Shown: positions 16,251-24,884 of the stretch, one piece after another | How positions within the stretch are numbered: the stretch's first letter is position 1 | Layout of the letters: the number at the start of each line of letters is the position of its first letter | Assembly (NCBI GenBank): GCA_014237465.1 | Contig: JABZFM010000010.1 | Location: 1 to 64,000 of the forward strand | DNA: 64,000 nt | Direction: 5' to 3' | From: Desulfobacteraceae bacterium | Lineage (GTDB): Bacteria; Desulfobacterota; Desulfobacteria; Desulfobacterales; Desulfosalsimonadaceae | Notes under the pieces: model-generated | The model's database searches: none | Told to the model about the DNA's origin: nothing | What the model saw: the letters and a program-made list of their open reading frames with translations, nothing else | Position numbers and translations under genes: made by a program

Positions 16251-17165
16251 ATGTATAAAAATTTATTCTCCATAATAAATATTACCCTGGCAACAATCCT
16301 GATATTTTTCAGTGTCAAACTATGTTACCAGATTCTTTCCGCAAAATTATTACAGGTCTCATTCCCTGATTTAACGGCACTTGCTGACCCCGGCATGTAT
16401 ATAAAACACACGAAAACTCCCGGTGGCCGGCAGAAAATCAAAAATATTACTGCTTATCAGTCAATCACCAATCGGGATTTATTTAAAACCAAAGAAGATG
16501 CCAAACCGGAAAAAATCGCCAGTGATATTGAACTTGAAAAATTACAACAGACTAGCCTGAACCTCAAATTATTTGGAACAATTACCGGCAGAAATGATCA
16601 TGACTATGCGGTCATCGAAGATACGCAGAAACGCAAACAGGGTTTGTATAAAAAAGGTGACGCCATTCAAAATGCCGAGATCAAACTGATATTAAGAAAA
16701 AAAATCGTTTTAAGCGTGAACGGAAAAGATGAAATTCTTCTGATGGAGGATGATAAAAATAATAAAACCCAAAAACGAAAAAAAAAGTATTCGCCAATAG
16801 ATCGCAAATATGAAGAATCAATGTTGGATGAACGGTTTGACGCCGGGGAAATGGTCAGCATTGACCGTGAAAAGATCAATAGTTCCTTAAAAAATATTAA
16901 CCAGCTGATGAGCCAGGTGAAAGTCCGGCCTCACTTCAAAAATGGGAAACCAAACGGCCTGCTTTTGAGCCATGTTCAACAAAACTCAATTTTCAAGGAT
17001 ATGGGACTTCAAAATGGCGATATTGTCAAAGGGGTGAATGGAAAAGAGATTCGATCAGTTGATGATGCATTAAAATTTTATGACAATCTTAAATCTTCAA
17101 ATTCTGTTGAACTTCAAATTGAGCGTCAGGGCAACCAGTTATCCATAAACTATCAAATAGAATAA
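16251..17165 (+). CDS. gspC: Type II secretion protein GspC with PDZ domain
   Basis: About 304 residues: an N-terminal transmembrane helix (LFSIINITLATILIFFSVKL), a homology region domain near residues 75-160 (LKLFGTITGRNDHDYAVIED), a charged linker, and a C-terminal PDZ domain (NGLLLSHVQQNSIFKDMGLQ is at its start). GspC links the inner-membrane platform to the secretin. I prefer the ATG at 16251 over the in-frame TTG at 16239. It lies 31 bp before gspD. Confidence 0.9.
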   Translation: MYKNLFSIINITLATILIFFSVKLCYQILSAKLLQVSFPDLTALADPGMYIKHTKTPGGRQKIKNITAYQSITNRDLFKTKEDAKPEKIASDIELEKLQQTSLNLKLFGTITGRNDHDYAVIEDTQKRKQGLYKKGDAIQNAEIKLILRKKIVLSVNGKDEILLMEDDKNNKTQKRKKKYSPIDRKYEESMLDERFDAGEMVSIDREKINSSLKNINQLMSQVKVRPHFKNGKPNGLLLSHVQQNSIFKDMGLQNGDIVKGVNGKEIRSVDDALKFYDNLKSSNSVELQIERQGNQLSINYQIE

Positions 17166-17196
17166 AACTTAATTCACAAAAATTCGGAAAATTAAT

Positions 17197-19224
17197 ATGC
17201 TAAGTTTACAGAGATATTCAATCGTTCTTTTGTGTGCATGCATCGTATATCTTATTATCAGCATTCCGGGCCTTTCATCTGCTCAAACCAGTCAAAACAA
17301 TGCCTCGAACGCAGACACACCACCGCTGAGTCCTGATCAATCAGATGAGAGTTCACCGCCGGAGAGTTTTATTTCCATCGATTTTAATGATGTGGATATT
17401 GAGGTGTTTATCAAGTTTATCAGTGAACTGACCGGCAAGAATTTTATTATTGATCGAAGAGTTAAAGGAAGCATCTCTGTTATCTCACCCACGAAAATAT
17501 CCGTGGATGAAGCCTATAAAGTCTTTGAATCAGTTCTGGAGGTTCATGGATATGCAACAGTTGATGCGGGTGAAATCACTAAAATTATCCCATCCCCCTA
17601 TGCCCGGACCATGAATATTGAAACGCGCTTAAAAAAAGAAGCCGACTCACCCAATGATAAAATTGTCACCCAACTGATTCATCTCAAATATGCAGACCCC
17701 AATCAAGTTAAGCAATTATGCGCACCGTTGGTGTCCAAGAGTAGTGTGGTTCTGGCATATTCCCCCACCAACATGCTGATTATCACGGATGTTTATTCCA
17801 ATATCAAACGCTTGATCCGGATTATTGACGCCATTGACGTGACAGGCATTGGTCAGTCTATTTCGGTTCTACCCGTTGAGTTTGCCGATGCAGATGAAAT
17901 GGTGAAGATCATTGATTCGGTTTTTAATGCTTCCGCTTTGCCAGGCAAAAAAAGGCAGAAAGATGTCACTCTTGTTTCAGACAAACGGACCAATATTATT
18001 ATTGTCGTGGCCAGTGAAACCGGCACGGATCGCGTCCGGAAACTCGTAAAAATGCTGGACAAGGAAATGCCCAAAGGCAGCGAAAAAATCCACGTATATT
18101 ATCTTGAAAATGCCAAGGCCGAGGAACTGGCAACTGTTCTCCAGGAGTTCCCGACAAAAGAAAGCGGTGCCGGTGATGCAGGTAAAGGCAAAAAACTGGC
18201 GCCCATCGTATCTGAGGATGTAAAAATAACCGCAGACAAATCTACTAACAGCTTGATTATCGTTGCTGAAAAAGATGATTACGAGGTGTTAAAAGATATC
18301 ATTAAAAAACTGGATATCCGAAGATCCATGCTTTATCTTGAATGCCTGATCATGGAAATTAATAAAGACAGATCCTTAAACCTCGGGACTGAATGGCAGA
18401 TCGGCGGCGAAGGCAGTTATGGCGAGTATGACGGTGCCTGGGGTGGTGGATTCAGCGGCGGGGCAATGGGTGGAGATCCGGGATATCTGTCTTCTGCACT
18501 TTCAGCCGCTACTGGTTCTGCCGCCGTGCTCCCCCCCGGGTTTTCCGTGGGGGTTTTCGGAGAAGCGATAACCGTCGGCGGTGTTGTATTTCCAACGATT
18601 GCGGCTGTTATTAATGCGTATAAGAAAGACAAGGATGCCCATATCTTGTCAACGCCGCAAATACTGACCACGGATAATGAAACCGCCAAAATTACGGTGG
18701 GTAAAAATGTGCCGTATTTAACCAAGGCCAGCAGCGGCGAAACAAACTACAGCAATTATGAATACAAGGACGTTGGAATCAGCCTTGAGGTTACTCCCCA
18801 AATCAGTAAAGACCGTCAGGTTCGTATGGAAATAGCACTCGAAACCACCAAGCTGGAATCCACTACTGATCTGTTTCAGCCGACCACGTTAAAGAGAACA
18901 GTTAATACAACGATTATTGTAAATGATACAAATACGGTGGTCATCGGCGGTTTGATTGACGATGCGCTTTCGCTGACCGACTACAAGGTGCCTTGCCTGG
19001 GTGACATCCCGGTATTCGGCTGGCTGTTTCGATCAATTGGGAAAGGCAAGGAAGAAACAAATCTGTATATTTTTCTGACGCCGCATATTCTTGAAGATGC
19101 GCTGGAAGGAAATAAGATTTATGAAGAGAAAAAGTTTGAGATGTACGAAATTGAAGAAGGCCAGATTAAACTCTTTGATGAGGAATCTTTTTTCTCTGTC
19201 CCTGAAATGATGCTGAATGAATAA
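17197..19224 (+). CDS. gspD: Type II secretion outer-membrane secretin GspD
   Basis: A 675-residue secretin with a signal peptide (about residues 1-30), an N0 domain (ISIDFNDVDIEVFIKFISEL), N1-N3 repeats (TQLIHLKYADPNQVKQL; VLPVEFADADEMVKIIDSVF; VYYLENAKAEELATVLQE) and the C-terminal secretin domain with a Gly-rich loop near residues 410-450, VPYLTKASSGE and VGISLEVTPQISKD. It forms the outer-membrane channel. No S-domain or lipobox is evident, so pilotin use is unclear. Confidence 0.95.
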   Translation: MLSLQRYSIVLLCACIVYLIISIPGLSSAQTSQNNASNADTPPLSPDQSDESSPPESFISIDFNDVDIEVFIKFISELTGKNFIIDRRVKGSISVISPTKISVDEAYKVFESVLEVHGYATVDAGEITKIIPSPYARTMNIETRLKKEADSPNDKIVTQLIHLKYADPNQVKQLCAPLVSKSSVVLAYSPTNMLIITDVYSNIKRLIRIIDAIDVTGIGQSISVLPVEFADADEMVKIIDSVFNASALPGKKRQKDVTLVSDKRTNIIIVVASETGTDRVRKLVKMLDKEMPKGSEKIHVYYLENAKAEELATVLQEFPTKESGAGDAGKGKKLAPIVSEDVKITADKSTNSLIIVAEKDDYEVLKDIIKKLDIRRSMLYLECLIMEINKDRSLNLGTEWQIGGEGSYGEYDGAWGGGFSGGAMGGDPGYLSSALSAATGSAAVLPPGFSVGVFGEAITVGGVVFPTIAAVINAYKKDKDAHILSTPQILTTDNETAKITVGKNVPYLTKASSGETNYSNYEYKDVGISLEVTPQISKDRQVRMEIALETTKLESTTDLFQPTTLKRTVNTTIIVNDTNTVVIGGLIDDALSLTDYKVPCLGDIPVFGWLFRSIGKGKEETNLYIFLTPHILEDALEGNKIYEEKKFEMYEIEEGQIKLFDEESFFSVPEMMLNE

Positions 19225-19290
19225 TCATTTTCTCTTTTGAACTTTATAAAGCGAAACTTTATTTTTATAATACCAATGGTTTAAAACATA

Positions 19291-21060
19291 ATGTTTAAAC
19301 GTCTTTCACAAATTTTATTTCAGGAATTCGATGTATCCGAAGAATCGTTTAAAGAGGCGCAGCAAACCTGTCTTGAACAGAATGCGATCCTTTCTGAAAT
19401 ATTGATCAAAAAGAAGATAGTTACCGAACCCCAGCTTTTGGACGCATTCAGCCGGCTATATAAAATTCCTTTTCTGCCAAGGATTGCCATTGAAGAGCTT
19501 GACACAGATTTCACCCAGCGGGTATCGATTCAGTTTTTAAAAAAATACGCGATGATACCTGTTAAAAGCCTGCCGCCCTTGCCGAATTCTTCAGAAAAAG
19601 AAGACGATCAGCCGGCCAGGGAACATTCCGTGATAGTAATCAACGATCCGTCTTCATTTCAACCTTTAGATGATGTTATAAAAATGCTCGGATGGGACGA
19701 TGTCGTATTGGTACTTTCAACACGCGAATCGATATTGTCTTTAATCAATACCGCTTATGACAGCAGCAGAGACACTGCTGAACAGCTTGTCGCAGACATG
19801 GAGGAAAGCGGTTACGACATTATCAGTGAAATTGAAGAAACGGCCGATCTGTTAGATGATACCAGTGATGCACCGATTATCAAGCTGGTTAATCATATTA
19901 TCTCCCAGTCCGTAAAAAGCGGCGCCAGTGATATTCATATAGAACCCTATCAGAATACCTTTAAAGTCCGCTACCGTGTTGACGGGGTGTTGTATGATCT
20001 TTTATCGCCCCCCAAATGGATGCAGTCTTCTTTGATTTCAAGAATTAAAGTAATGTCAAAGATGAATATCGCGGAAAAACGTCTTCCGCAGGACGGACGG
20101 TTTGAGGTAAAGATCGGCGATCAGAGCATTGATATTCGTGTTTCCACGATTCCCATCACCTATGGTGAACGGCTGGTTCTCCGACTGCTGAATAAATCAA
20201 ACATATTGCTTAAGCTTCCGGAACTGGGATTAAAGGATGAAAAGCTTGAAACGGTTGAAAGTTTAATACGGTCTTCCCACGGGATCATCCTTGTCACGGG
20301 ACCGACGGGCAGCGGCAAAACAACCACTCTGTATGCGATTTTATCAAAAATTAATTCTCCGGATATTAATATTATCACCATTGAGGATCCGGTGGAATAC
20401 CAGCTCAAGGGCATCGGTCAGATTCAGGTGAATTCTAAAATTGATCTGACATTTGCCAGGGGACTGCGATCCATTGTCCGGCAGGACCCTGACGTAATCC
20501 TGATCGGTGAAATGAGGGACCAGGAAACAGCTGATATCGGCGTTCAATCCGCCTTAACCGGGCATCTTGTTTTCTCAACTTTGCATACCAATGATTCAGC
20601 CAGTGCCATTACACGCCTGATTGACATCGGTGTCGAACCGTTTCTGATTTCATCTTCGGTGATAGCCGTCATTGCCCAGCGCCTGGTCCGGGTATTATGT
20701 GATGACTGCAAGGAGATATATCAGCCGGATGATGAAACACTAGAACAGCTCCGACAAATTAAAATCAAAGAAGGTCTCGGTCATACCGATCTTCCGGCAA
20801 GTGATGACACGATTACAATTTACCGGTCCGCCGGCTGTCCCAAGTGTTTTCACAGCGGCTACAAGGGAAGAATCGGTATTTATGAAATCATGGTATTAAA
20901 TGAATCCCTGCAGAACATGGTTATGAAAACACATGATTCCCATCAGATTAAAAAAGAGGCCGCCCGGCAGGGGATGACTTCCCTGTATGACGACGGCATT
21001 CAAAAAGTACTTGAAGGAACAACAACCATTGAAGAGGTTCTGCGTGTAACGCAGACCTGA
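19291..21060 (+). CDS. gspE: Type II secretion ATPase GspE
   Basis: A 589-residue cytoplasmic hexameric ATPase powering pseudopilus assembly. It has an N1E/MshEN-like N-terminal domain (residues 1-160), Walker A GPTGSGKT at 337-344, the Asp box with TIEDPVEYQ, the Walker B region with DPDVILIGEMRD, the His box with GHLVFSTLHTND, and a four-Cys zinc domain (CDDC ... CPKC) in the C-terminal part. It sits 66 bp after gspD. Confidence 0.96.
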   Translation: MFKRLSQILFQEFDVSEESFKEAQQTCLEQNAILSEILIKKKIVTEPQLLDAFSRLYKIPFLPRIAIEELDTDFTQRVSIQFLKKYAMIPVKSLPPLPNSSEKEDDQPAREHSVIVINDPSSFQPLDDVIKMLGWDDVVLVLSTRESILSLINTAYDSSRDTAEQLVADMEESGYDIISEIEETADLLDDTSDAPIIKLVNHIISQSVKSGASDIHIEPYQNTFKVRYRVDGVLYDLLSPPKWMQSSLISRIKVMSKMNIAEKRLPQDGRFEVKIGDQSIDIRVSTIPITYGERLVLRLLNKSNILLKLPELGLKDEKLETVESLIRSSHGIILVTGPTGSGKTTTLYAILSKINSPDINIITIEDPVEYQLKGIGQIQVNSKIDLTFARGLRSIVRQDPDVILIGEMRDQETADIGVQSALTGHLVFSTLHTNDSASAITRLIDIGVEPFLISSSVIAVIAQRLVRVLCDDCKEIYQPDDETLEQLRQIKIKEGLGHTDLPASDDTITIYRSAGCPKCFHSGYKGRIGIYEIMVLNESLQNMVMKTHDSHQIKKEAARQGMTSLYDDGIQKVLEGTTTIEEVLRVTQT

Positions 21061-21125
21061 TGCACATCTAAAATATGGGTTTCCTTTAACTTAATGGTCT
21101 GAATTCAGATTAAACGATATTGTTG

Positions 21126-22094
21126 ATGATCATACATAAACTTCGCAAAATTTCTTTTCCCTCAATTTTATTTCAGCACACCTTGTTCTGTTTTCTGGTT
21201 TCCATGTTAATGTATGATGGATATCAAGCCGCACATGCCCAGGCATCCTTTGAAATCAATGCAGACAAACAAATGGATTATGCGGATTATTGCTTTGAAA
21301 ACCAGGATTATATGACTGCTGCGGCAGAATATAAAAAGTTCATTTATTTTTTCCCGAAAGATGAAAGGGTTGTTATTGCCGAGTATAAAATCGGCATGTC
21401 GTATTTCCATGATAAATTCTATATCAAGGCACTCAATCAATTTACACATATTCTGGATCAAAACGGCTTAACGGATGCGGGAATTCAAAGCGCTTTTATG
21501 ATCAGCCGATGTTATCAGCGTGTCCGCAACTATCCATCAGCTATTGACAATCTTGTGTATCTTAAGCAGATGACTGCCGACACGGACCTGATTGACAGAG
21601 TTTATTATTATCTCGGATGGCTCTATCTTGAGTCCGGTGATTTTGATCAGGCCCGCAGCGCCTTTTCAAGTATCAGTGTACCGAACCAGTTAGATTCCAA
21701 TACCAAAACCTTAGCTGATCATTTGAGCGGGCAGGGGAATATTCCTCAAAAAAATCCGATAACTGCCGGGATACTCTCAATCATTCCGGGGGGCGGTTAC
21801 CTGTATTGCGGCAGGTACCGGGATGCATTGGTATCATTTCTGATTAACAGCGTTTTAATTTATGGGGTATATGAAAGTTTTGATAAAGAGCTATACGCAA
21901 TTGGCGGTATTCTGGCAGTTGTTGAACTGGGTTTTTATGCTGGAAATATTTATGGCGGTGTTTCAAGTGCTCACAAATTCAATAAAATTAAACAAAACGA
22001 ATTCGTGCAGAATCTTAAAAAAGAGTTTAATGCGGATATTTCCATAAAAATAAATTCAAATGATATCTTGCTGGGGATGACATATCATTTTTGA
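21126..22094 (+). CDS. TPR-repeat membrane protein of unknown function in the gsp locus
   Basis: About 322 residues. An N-terminal signal or anchor (ILFQHTLFCFLVSMLMY) precedes BamD/YbgF-like TPR repeats (DYCFENQDYMTAAAEYKKFI; YKIGMSYFHDKFYIKALNQF; YYYLGWLYLESGDFDQARSA). The C-terminal third has a glycine-rich GILSIIPGGGYLYCGRYRDAL motif and hydrophobic helices as in DUF5683/TM2-like proteins. It follows gspE by 65 bp and ends 11 bp from the inverted gspF. It may help assemble the secretin or load substrates, but this is only inferred from location. ATG at 21126 chosen over TTG at 21120. Confidence 0.7.
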   Translation: MIIHKLRKISFPSILFQHTLFCFLVSMLMYDGYQAAHAQASFEINADKQMDYADYCFENQDYMTAAAEYKKFIYFFPKDERVVIAEYKIGMSYFHDKFYIKALNQFTHILDQNGLTDAGIQSAFMISRCYQRVRNYPSAIDNLVYLKQMTADTDLIDRVYYYLGWLYLESGDFDQARSAFSSISVPNQLDSNTKTLADHLSGQGNIPQKNPITAGILSIIPGGGYLYCGRYRDALVSFLINSVLIYGVYESFDKELYAIGGILAVVELGFYAGNIYGGVSSAHKFNKIKQNEFVQNLKKEFNADISIKINSNDILLGMTYHF

Positions 22095-22105
22095 TACGTT
22101 GTGAA

Positions 22106-23335
22106 TTACCTGACGAGCTGATTCATCTCAAATATCGGCAAAAGGATGGACAGCACGATAAACAGGACGACAACCCCCATAAATAATATGATTACCGGTT
22201 CCAGCAGAGTGCTCAAACCCACAACAGTGGTTTCCACCTCATTTTCGTAGATGTCTGCGACCTTGTTCAACAGGGTTTCCAGCTCACCGCTCTGTTCACC
22301 GACCTGAATCATTTGAATGGATATATGCGGGAAAATTTTTGATGTTTCCAATGATTTACCCAGGCCGTTTCCTTTTTCCACATCATTTGCAGCGGTTTCA
22401 ATGGAATCGGCAATCAACCTGTTTCCCACAATATTTTTAACAATTCCCAGGGCCTGAAGAAGGGACACGCCATTTTCAAGCAGGGTGCCGAGGGTTCTTG
22501 CAAAACGAGCAACCGCCAGTTTTGTTGTTAAGGCTCCGATGCCGGGTAAAGACAATTTTGTTTTATCATACCAGTACATCCCTTTTTCGGATTTTTTTAG
22601 TCGCGAGATTCCGATAATGATAAAGAAAATGCCGAGAAGAATCACCCACCACCCCGATTTAAAAATTTCGCTGGTGGCAATAAGAAAACGGGTAGGTGCC
22701 GGAAGCACCTGTCCCATATCGCTGAAAATCGAAGTAATTCTTGGAACAACATATGCCATAAGAAAATACAGAACCAGTACCCCTAAAAAAAACATCAGCA
22801 CCGGGTAGGTGAGTGCTGAACGTATCCGGTTATTCAGTGCCTGCTGTTTTTCACTGATGTCGGCCAGTCGTTCCAGAACAAGCTCAAGGGTTCCGGATGA
22901 CTCCCCGGAACGGACCATGTTGATATACATGTCTGAAAATGTATCCGGGTACTGGGACAAAGCATCGGCAAAACTGCTTCCTTCTTCAATTGAATCTTTG
23001 ATCTGGGACAGAATCCGTTTGAAAATATTGGAACCGGTTTGCGGTATCAATGTATATATGGCTGACACAAGGGGGAATCCGGCGGTAATCAATGTGGCAA
23101 GCTGACGGGTCATCATTGCCATTTCCGACTGTTTTACTTTTGGTAAAAATAATTGGGGAAGAAATTGAAGGTTGGTTTTTTTGGGGGAATCCGTTTCATA
23201 GACTTCTTTAATGGATGTCGGATAGATGTTGGCGGCACGAAGTTTCTGGCGTGCGGCAGCAATACTTTCCGAATCAATAATGTCGGTAACCGTTTTGCCT
23301 TTTATATTTAAGGCGCTATATTCGTAAATCGGCAT
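22106..23335 (-). CDS. gspF: Type II secretion inner-membrane protein GspF
   Basis: A 409-residue polytopic protein with two GspF domains. The N-terminal MPIYEYSALNIKGK start and AARQKLRAANIYP are characteristic, followed by MMTRQLATLITAGFPLVSAI; the second repeat has ARFARTLGTLLENGVSLLQAL. Three transmembrane helices are seen near 175-195, 225-245 and at the C-terminus. It completes the platform with GspL/M. Unlike the other gsp genes it is on the minus strand, convergent with the TPR gene, so it needs its own promoter. Confidence 0.95.
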   Translation of the reverse strand: MPIYEYSALNIKGKTVTDIIDSESIAAARQKLRAANIYPTSIKEVYETDSPKKTNLQFLPQLFLPKVKQSEMAMMTRQLATLITAGFPLVSAIYTLIPQTGSNIFKRILSQIKDSIEEGSSFADALSQYPDTFSDMYINMVRSGESSGTLELVLERLADISEKQQALNNRIRSALTYPVLMFFLGVLVLYFLMAYVVPRITSIFSDMGQVLPAPTRFLIATSEIFKSGWWVILLGIFFIIIGISRLKKSEKGMYWYDKTKLSLPGIGALTTKLAVARFARTLGTLLENGVSLLQALGIVKNIVGNRLIADSIETAANDVEKGNGLGKSLETSKIFPHISIQMIQVGEQSGELETLLNKVADIYENEVETTVVGLSTLLEPVIILFMGVVVLFIVLSILLPIFEMNQLVR

Positions 23336-23438
23336 TTTAGAAAACAGGCTCTTTGGTTATGATGTTATTTAAAAATTTATTTTAGACAACATCCCTTTAA
23401 AATAGAAGGATCGGAATGAATCATCGGTTATGTTGTTA

Positions 23439-23466
23439 TTGACAAAAAATTAAAAAGCTTTATAAC
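23439..23466 (+). promoter_or_regulatory. Predicted promoter of asd
   Basis: TTGACA (23439-23444) and TATAAC (23461-23466) are separated by 16 bp, about 150 bp upstream of asd in the spacer divergent from gspF. Not conserved by any second copy here. Confidence 0.4.
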
Positions 23467-23613
23467 TTATATTAAATTATACACAATTAGTTATTGATAT
23501 CCCTCATATTCAAGTTAAATTATGGAATTATAGACCTTAAATTCCAATAGATATAATTTGACATTGTGCAATGATTTAAACAAGAAATCAAGAGAATTGA
23601 AAGGGTTTTTCAA

Positions 23614-24729
23614 ATGTTAAAAGTTGGATTTATCGGCTGGCGAGGCATGGTTGGTTCCGTGCTTATGGATCGAATGAGGGAAGAAAATGATTTTAACGGT
23701 TTTGATGCACTTTTTGCATCCACATCACAGGTCGGGCAGGACGCCCCTGATGTGGGACTGGATACTCCGCCGCTTCAGGATGCTTTTGATATAAAAACCC
23801 TTTCAGAAATGGATATCATTGTAACCTGTCAGGGGGGGGGGTATACAAAAAAAGCATATCCGGAACTTCGTTCCAAAGGATGGAATGGATATTGGGTTGA
23901 TGCGGCTTCAGCACTTCGTATGACCGATGACAGCATTATTGCTCTGGACCCGGTTAATCGTAACGTCATTGATAAAGCTTTGACGGATGGCGTTAAAAAC
24001 TATATTGGCGGTAACTGTACTGTCAGTTTGATGCTGATGGCTGTGGGCGGTCTGTTCCAGAAAGGTTATATCGAATGGTTATCCTCAATGACCTATCAGG
24101 CGTCTTCTGGTGCCGGTGCCAACAATATGCGGGAGTTGGTCAGGCAGATGTCAGCCATCGGGCAGGCGGGTGAAGAGATCCTTGCCGATCCGGCGTCTTC
24201 CATCCTTGAGCTAGACCAGCGCGTAATTGAAACAATGGGAAGCAATGTGTTTCCAGTGGAATATTTTGGTGTCCCCCTTGCCGGAAGCGTTATCCCCTGG
24301 ATCGATACGCCCCTGGAATCCGGTCAAACACGAGAAGAATGGAAAGGATTTTCTGAAACAAACAAGATTCTTCAAACCAGCCATCCGATTCCCATTGACG
24401 GTATCTGTGTCCGTATCGGCGCAATGAGATGCCACAGTCAGGCATTAACAATCAAGTTGTCTAAAGATCTGCCGATAAAAGACATTGAAACTATCATTGC
24501 GGATGCCAATGACTGGGTCAAGGTTATTGACAATACAAAAGAAGATTCGATTAAAAATCTGACGCCTGCGGCGGTCACCGGAAAACTGGAGGTTCCCGTG
24601 GGGAGGATACGAAAAATGAATATCGGTCCTGAATATCTGACTTTATTCACCGTAGGGGATCAGCTTCTTTGGGGAGCTGCAGAACCAATTCGAAGAATAT
24701 TTAAAATACTCCTTGAACATCTGTCATAA
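23614..24729 (+). CDS. asd: Aspartate-semialdehyde dehydrogenase
   Basis: A 371-residue enzyme reducing aspartyl-4-phosphate to aspartate-semialdehyde with NADPH, in the route to lysine, threonine, methionine and diaminopimelate. The N-terminal GFIGWRGMVGSVLM nucleotide motif and the catalytic Cys C135 in GGNCTVSLM mark the type found in gammaproteobacteria such as E. coli. Length is normal. Residues Gly74-Gly76 are encoded by a run of ten G bases at 23832-23841, a possible slippage site. A strong hairpin follows the gene. Confidence 0.96.
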   Translation: MLKVGFIGWRGMVGSVLMDRMREENDFNGFDALFASTSQVGQDAPDVGLDTPPLQDAFDIKTLSEMDIIVTCQGGGYTKKAYPELRSKGWNGYWVDAASALRMTDDSIIALDPVNRNVIDKALTDGVKNYIGGNCTVSLMLMAVGGLFQKGYIEWLSSMTYQASSGAGANNMRELVRQMSAIGQAGEEILADPASSILELDQRVIETMGSNVFPVEYFGVPLAGSVIPWIDTPLESGQTREEWKGFSETNKILQTSHPIPIDGICVRIGAMRCHSQALTIKLSKDLPIKDIETIIADANDWVKVIDNTKEDSIKNLTPAAVTGKLEVPVGRIRKMNIGPEYLTLFTVGDQLLWGAAEPIRRIFKILLEHLS

Positions 24730-24750
24730 GTTTTCCTTTAACACCAATTA

Positions 24751-24789
24751 ATCGGGTGCTCAATAAAGCTCTTTTATTGAGCACCCGAT
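24751..24789. terminator. Strong hairpin after asd
   Basis: A perfect 17-bp stem (24751-24767 against 24773-24789) with a GCTCT loop, 22 bp after the asd stop. There is no good T-run after it, so it may terminate weakly, protect the transcript end, or be a repeat element. Confidence 0.55.
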
Positions 24790-24884
24790 ATTTATGAATA
24801 ACAACACTGTTGAATATTACGTAATTCTCAATCAGACTATAAACTTGAAATATAATTTCTCAGACCTTAATAATTAATGATGTC

